A DNA stretch of 64,000 bases. It comes from Bugula neritina. Taxonomy: Eukaryota; Bryozoa; Gymnolaemata; Cheilostomatida; Bugulidae. Shown here in pieces: positions 59,901 to 64,000 of the stretch. The DNA lies in the NCBI GenBank assembly GCA_964035545.1, contig OZ037772.1, forward strand, positions 11,411,818 to 11,475,817, in the 5' to 3' direction. Below the pieces are notes generated by a model. It saw only the letters and a program-made list of their open reading frames with translations. It searched no databases and was not told the origin of the DNA. Position 1 is the stretch's first letter. Every line of letters starts with the position of its first letter. A program made the translations under genes and the position numbers.

Positions 59901-61255
59901 AATTTGACCATGCATTGTAAAATGTATTTTTCAAGACAATTATACTCAGAAAATATTAAAGAAAAGTAACATCTCCAAGATATGGTATATCTGAGGAGAT
60001 CATTGGTTTTGCTTTATTCACAAGAATTGGCAGCTGGAAAGTCTTGACAAGAAGTGGCTAGAAATATGATATTACCAAAGGAACACTACAAAACAGAACC
60101 GCGTGAAGACACAAGCTGAAGCCTGGACGCCAAACTGTGTTATCACAAGTAGAGGAGGTAGCCATTGTTGACCATACCTACTACAAAGCTGGCTCAATAG
60201 GGCTTTCCATTAGATAAAACAGACTTTCGAATAATAGTCAATACCTATTTTGACAAATGTGAGAGAAGAGTGCAACATTTCAAAAGCAACTACCCTCAAG
60301 ATCACTGGAGTCTCAGTTTTATGTCAAGACATAAAGATAGCTTGTCTCACAGGTTGTGCCAAAACATAGCACCGGAATGGGCAACAGTTAATTCTGAAGA
60401 CATTAGGCATTATTTAAAAAATCTACAGAGAACTGCCACAGCCTATAGTTTGAAAGGGCATACTTGAATTTAAGATTAAATTCAATGGAATTTGAACTTG
60501 TACAGTGATTTATTCAATGTTGCCAGCAAAATACATGATTTTTTATACATATACAAAAGTTTTTACACTTAATAACAATGTACCTCGAATAGCTGCGGTT
60601 TCAATGCAATAATTACACTATTATAGCTTGCATTTTGTCTAAAATAATTTTTTTTTGTAGTAATGAAGTTGAATAATGTTGTTCTTTAATTTCTAACTGG
60701 CTAAAAAAGCTCCAAGTGCTGCTAACTTTAGCTACATGTAGAATAACGACACCGGCCAAAGTTACCCCGAAAATAGGGTAACTTTGGCCACCTACTTTTT
60801 TTAATACCACAGGAGATCTAGCAGTCCCAAACTGCAAATGGTTCTTTCATTTAGTGCATATGTTGATAAGCTTCATTTAGCATCCAAAAATTTTAAAGAA
60901 TATTGTAATCCTTTCATATGACACCCAAAATATGTCTCAAAACGGCCAATGTTACCCCATTTTACGGAACTTTAATATTTTGCTGGTACCTGAATATCAA
61001 ATTGAGTGCAACTGCAACATGTTCATGATTTCTCTTTGCCAACCTGCTTTACCAGGCTGATTGCTCGCAGGTAAAATTAAGGTATCTCTAGGCTATCGTT
61101 TTATTCTCATTTGTATAAACAAAATGGCGGAACAATATGTTGTGACTTTCAGCTCTGCACAGAAGGTTGCCGTGCAACAACTTGAAGCTCTCTCAGCAGA
61201 ATTGGACGTGGATAAAGGAGAAGCAGCTAGAAATAGATATTACTTGGATGGGGTG
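50927..61255 (+). CDS. CCDC180: CCDC180-like coiled-coil protein, N-terminal part
   Basis: Eighteen exons: 50927-51037 (ATG), 51188-51406, 51715-51923, 52232-52320, 52808-52917, 53357-53461, 53754-53888, 54382-54618, 55018-55163, 55394-55562, 55797-55919, 56328-56423, 56684-56845, 57412-57582, 57951-58037, 58138-58236, 58797-58978, 61153-61255; 2553 nt (851 codons), phases consistent. The protein is mainly long alpha-helix. The stretch PELKELWDRIQTKSSARRLW, then VLSKYTDIVRSIAYI and LLNKTLLSNRRCY, resembles my recollection of the DUF4455 region of CCDC180, a poorly characterised cilium-associated protein. An acidic low-complexity exon (58797-58978) follows. CCDC180 proteins are about twice this long, so the 3' half is missing. 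The two exons 57951-58236 are open and in phase but less helical and are less certain. The exon ending at 54618 needs a GC donor to keep the frame. Confidence 0.66.
51630..51703. repeat. Duplicated 37-bp segment near an acceptor of the CCDC180-like gene
   Basis: GGCTGCATCATATAAGAGCTGGTCTCCTATT-type unit present twice directly before the pyrimidine-poor acceptor at 51714. Confidence 0.85.
53940..54240. repeat. AT-rich degenerate repeat
   Basis: TATAATATAATA variants starting about 50 nt after the donor of exon 53754-53888. Confidence 0.7.
54860..54978. repeat. Tandem repeat (AGTCAGTTGTTACTAGTA)
   Basis: About four diverged copies of a 24-26 bp unit shortly before the acceptor at 55017. Confidence 0.8.
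56865..57000. repeat. 27-bp minisatellite near a donor of the CCDC180-like gene
   Basis: Units of ATATTATTATATGGTATGTG type starting about 30-60 nt after the donor of exon 56684-56845. Confidence 0.8.
57328..57429. repeat. Threefold 34-bp repeat of a splice acceptor
   Basis: ATCATTGTGATTGCAG|GTCAAGGAGAG-type unit three times, giving acceptors before 57344, 57378 and 57412. The spacing of 34 bp changes the frame. Only 57412 continues the coiled coil (VKESLDIIKEMYERF); from 57344 the frame hits a stop inside the repeat region. Confidence 0.9.
57600..57805. repeat. Diverged repeat (TTATCTCCACATAAT type) after a donor
   Basis: Alternating GTCTCCACT and ATCTCCACATAAT segments, unit about 50 bp, starting about 40 nt after the donor of exon 57412-57582. 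Confidence 0.6.
59249..60967. mobile_element. Pogo/Tigger-like DNA transposon, decayed
   Basis: 17-bp perfect terminal inverted repeats CCGTAAAATGGGGTAAC (59249-59265) and GTTACCCCATTTTACGG (60951-60967) bound a 1.72-kb insert in an intron of the CCDC180-like gene. Subterminal GGTAACTTTGGCCAC motifs recur in both orientations (59280, 60778). The expected TA target duplication is not visible at these borders. Confidence 0.8.
60121..60464 (+). pseudogene. Pogo/Tigger transposase fragment
   Basis: VLSQVEEVAIVDHTYYKAGS is followed, after a frameshift near 60205, by GFPLDKTDFRIIVNTYF, then HWSLSFMSRHKDSLSHRLCQ and VNSEDIRHYLKNLQ. This order matches the CENP-B/Tc5-type DNA-binding region of pogo-like transposases. 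The frame ends at 60464 and no DDE catalytic domain follows, so the element cannot supply its own transposase. Confidence 0.72.
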
Positions 61256-62082
61256 GTGAGTTGGTGTCCCCTATTCTGTGCTAGCTAAAATTAATGTAGG
61301 AACACTATGCTATGATAATGTAGTGTAAACTAATATTGCCTGGGTGGGGTGTGGAGTTGACGCCCCCTACTATTTAGTAATTGTTTTGAGGAATAGCTTA
61401 CTATTCTAGATTCATCAGCAACCATCACTCATATTGTCTATGTGTTATTAAGCTGTGATTATTAGGAGTATCTTGTAATTATGTCTATTTTACTCAAGCC
61501 ATAAGTTTATCAATGCTGTGAGATGTACGTAGGGGGGACAACTAGAGCAGTAATTTCATTTTCTAAACATTTGTTGGTAGGTGAATAAATCATTTAATGT
61601 TTACTCGGTAAACAGGTGAAAAAGTCATTAGGCCTTCCACCCACTCTATCAATTTGCTAAAAATTCTAAACATAAAAAGCTATTCTCAAAGCTAATATTT
61701 GTTCACCACCAGTTTGTCCTTCACATCTTTATTTATATTGAGGTTTGTTCAATGTACATAGGAGTCATTTCTATGATGCAATACTTCTCTGTTAGAATAG
61801 TGAGAATAAATATTAGAGCAAATAGAGTATCAGTACACATAAGTAGATATAATAAATAATGAGTACGTGGTTATGTGGAGTTATCTACACAATATCTGCT
61901 GACTCGGCCACATGGAAGACCCACACATCTTCTTTAGCTAATCTTACAGTTCGTTTCTTGCTATGAGATATTCATATCACTATATTGAAATATCCAATCA
62001 TCATTGGGATCATATGAGGTATGTCTATCACATTTGAATTATCCAATCATTACTTAGATAACATAACTCTGTCCGGCTTTTA
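61256..62082. other. Region between the last CCDC180-like exon and the arrestin stop
   Basis: Intron or intergenic DNA. No further plus-strand exon was identified. It also holds the 3'UTR of the minus-strand arrestin. Confidence 0.5.
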
Positions 62083-64000
62083 TCACAATCTGGTTTGTTC
62101 TGAAGAATTCTCCCCCTCAACGTCTGCACTGTCGTTATTATTCATAGTTTGCTCCAGGAGATCTGGTATGGGAGGAGCTTTCTTCTTGTTACTTCTGGTT
62201 GGCTTTAACGGGTTGTCTCTGATCTACAATACACCGAGTTGAAAAGACATCAAATAAGACACATGTTTATGCTTTTAACAAATTTATAAGGAATTTTCAA
62301 AAGATTTGTGTCTCTGTGTTAATAGTTGTCTTCTCATGTTTGGGTATTGTGATATTAGAATGATAGAGGAATTTAGCACAGGTTTGTCCTCCGTAAAGAT
62401 CTACTCACCGTTCCTTCAGGGTTATTATCTGGCATCTCTTCAGATGACAACAGATCTCCGTACAGGACATTAATTACTGCTTCTTGCTTCTTGGCCGGCT
62501 CGAACGAATCCATTTCTAACTTCTTATCGGATTTCTTTTTGTTGCGTCCTTTAGATACTAAAACACAACGTCATGTGATGTCAAGTGTTGGAACCTATAG
62601 CAGCGTTTTGCTTTCTCATATAAATATCGCAGGGTATAATTAACAATAACAAAGCTATGTCAGCTGCAGGTTGACCTGGACAGAGAAGTTCTTCTGCTAA
62701 AGTCTACTCGACATTTTCATTGTCTTGTATTTTATTAAACCGTTCTGGTTTCAGCTGTAGTTGATAAATAATTTTTAGTAATAATTTATGCTATATTTTC
62801 AAATCATTCTAGTTCAAGCTTATTTTGATTAATTTTTTTTAATACTAGCCTCTACCAAATTATTCTGGTGCAAGATTTATTTGGTAGATAAGTTTTAGTA
62901 CTAGTTCATGTCATTTACCATTCTGGTGCAAGCTTTGGTTGGTATATATCTGGTGCCTAGCTTCTACCTTACCTAACCCAAAGCCTACCTGAATACCTGA
63001 GACTCACCTGAACCTTTCTCGAATAGTGAATGGTCTATCTCTCCTAGCACGTCATCCTCTTCCTGGTTGGTGGATGCCAGAGGAAGTTGTATACCATTCA
63101 GACTGGCCGGTCCTTGTCTGTGGTAGAGAGGTCTCAAGGTCGGGTCGTCTTCCAGGTCTTCGTTTAGGTTCACACCGTGAGTGCCTATCGTTAGCGGGAT
63201 TTCTAGTGCCAAGTTATCTTTGCTACAAGAGATTTAAAAACTGATTTGTATTAGACACTCGGTCATAGAAACTTCTGGAAAGTTATTTATAACTGCTGAA
63301 AATAGAGATTCGGGAGATTCAAAATCACGCAGTCATGAAAAGTTCTAGAGCATCTTGCTTTATCTGAAATCAATTTCTAACCGGTGAAAATTTCTCGAGA
63401 CTTTAAATATAAAAGTAGTTTAGAAATCAACCACTGCATGTCTTTATTTAAGTATGCATTTTCTTTTTTATAAATTATATATTCATATCATTGCGTGGTA
63501 CTCACTGTTTAGGGTTGTAGTTCATTTGTACTTTGAACACAAGCATGTATGCTAGGTGAATGATGTCACATCCTTCTAACCCCGACTCCGGTATGTAAGG
63601 TGGTATCGTCAGTCGTATGTCGTTCCATCTTCTTCCTTCTCCTTTCTCTATCGCATACTGGTCTGCGTGTTTACTTATTGTCTGTAACATAATACACTTC
63701 TTCTTGAAACGACTGATTTTGGCAACTTTATATCCAAAAGATACTAACATGATGTAACTTGTTTTCGGTTTCATTTAAAATTTGGGTTCTCTAATCTTGT
63801 AACACGAATCAATGACTGGTGAGAGATAGAGAACTATGTACTCAGCTTTCATTTCTAAGCATGGGACGGGCATCTGATTATTACATGTATAAGATACAGT
63901 CCTGAATATAGTTTTTTTACTTTTACTGGTACTTTTACGAGCGAGACATGTTTACCTGGGAGACGTGTTTACCTGGTAGTTTTGAATGAATGAACTGCTG
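62083..64000 (-). CDS. Alpha-arrestin (arrestin-domain-containing) homologue, C-terminal part
   Basis: Minus-strand exons 63973-64000 (runs out of the window), 63506-63681, 63008-63222, 62409-62557, 62083-62223 (stop TGA). The four complete exons sum to 681 nt in frame. RWNDIRLTIPPYIPESGLEG, CDIIHLAYMLVFKVQM and LALEIPLTIGTHG follow the order of the Arrestin_C domain of ARRDC-type proteins (IPP segment, Cys-x-hydrophobic strand, ELPLVIGT). These are trafficking adaptors that bring membrane proteins to ubiquitin ligases. The tail is charged and Lys-rich, and I see no PPxY motif in it, although family members usually carry one or two. The 28-nt partial exon is assigned by phase (SSFIQNYQ) and is tentative. 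Confidence 0.75.
63946..63976. repeat. Doubled splice donor in the arrestin gene
   Basis: On the minus strand CTACCAG|GTAAACACG is followed 17 bp later by CTCCCAG|GTAAACATG. Confidence 0.6.

Overview
The window is nuclear DNA from an AT-rich invertebrate animal genome. The genes are split by GT-AG introns and belong to animal families: ODF2/cenexin, NPDC1, a CCDC180-like coiled-coil protein, caspase-fold proteins and an alpha-arrestin. The intervening DNA is full of minisatellites, (TA)n tracts, a tRNA-derived SINE, a Penelope-like retroelement and decayed DNA transposons. The phylum cannot be fixed from the sequence. Exon models were built by hand from reading frames, splice consensus and matching intron phases. 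Four of the spliced models (ODF2 part, the nested gene, NPDC1, the ankyrin-caspase) and the arrestin end part come out as whole numbers of codons.

Layout. 1-16443 (+): 3' part of an ODF2-like gene. Its intron 916-9454 holds a complete second gene on the same strand (1225-8624, about 1601 aa, Ser-rich, unrecognised). 17660-34890 (-): a caspase-fold cluster. It has an ankyrin-caspase with catalytic His and Cys (34890-31588), a caspase-fold protein that has lost both catalytic residues and ends in a CaaX-type prenylation signal (29625-25852, 5' end not found), and a partial duplicate of that gene's linker exons with a broken splice donor (18988-17660). Inserted in this cluster are a 1.8-kb hAT-like element with an 8-bp target duplication, SINE copies, and an apparently intact Penelope-like element (23148-25602) with inverted flanks that each carry a hammerhead ribozyme. 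About 34940-39170 is a divergent tandem repeat just upstream of the ankyrin-caspase. 49204-41358 (-): a complete NPDC1-like gene (370 aa). 50927-61255 (+): a CCDC180-like gene, arranged head to head with NPDC1 and incomplete at its 3' end; one intron holds a dead pogo/Tigger-like element. 64000-62083 (-): the C-terminal part of an alpha-arrestin.

The most unusual property is that minisatellites repeatedly start at, or within a few tens of bases of, exon-intron junctions, in at least four unrelated genes. In several cases the splice site itself is part of the repeat unit. Examples are nine in-frame 21-bp donor copies in ODF2 (each would add one coiled-coil heptad), four perfect donors in NPDC1, three 34-bp acceptor copies in the CCDC180-like gene and a doubled donor in the arrestin. 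The second notable theme is hammerhead ribozymes: two in the Penelope-like element, one solo at 22805-22855, and one decayed copy at 13787-13877.
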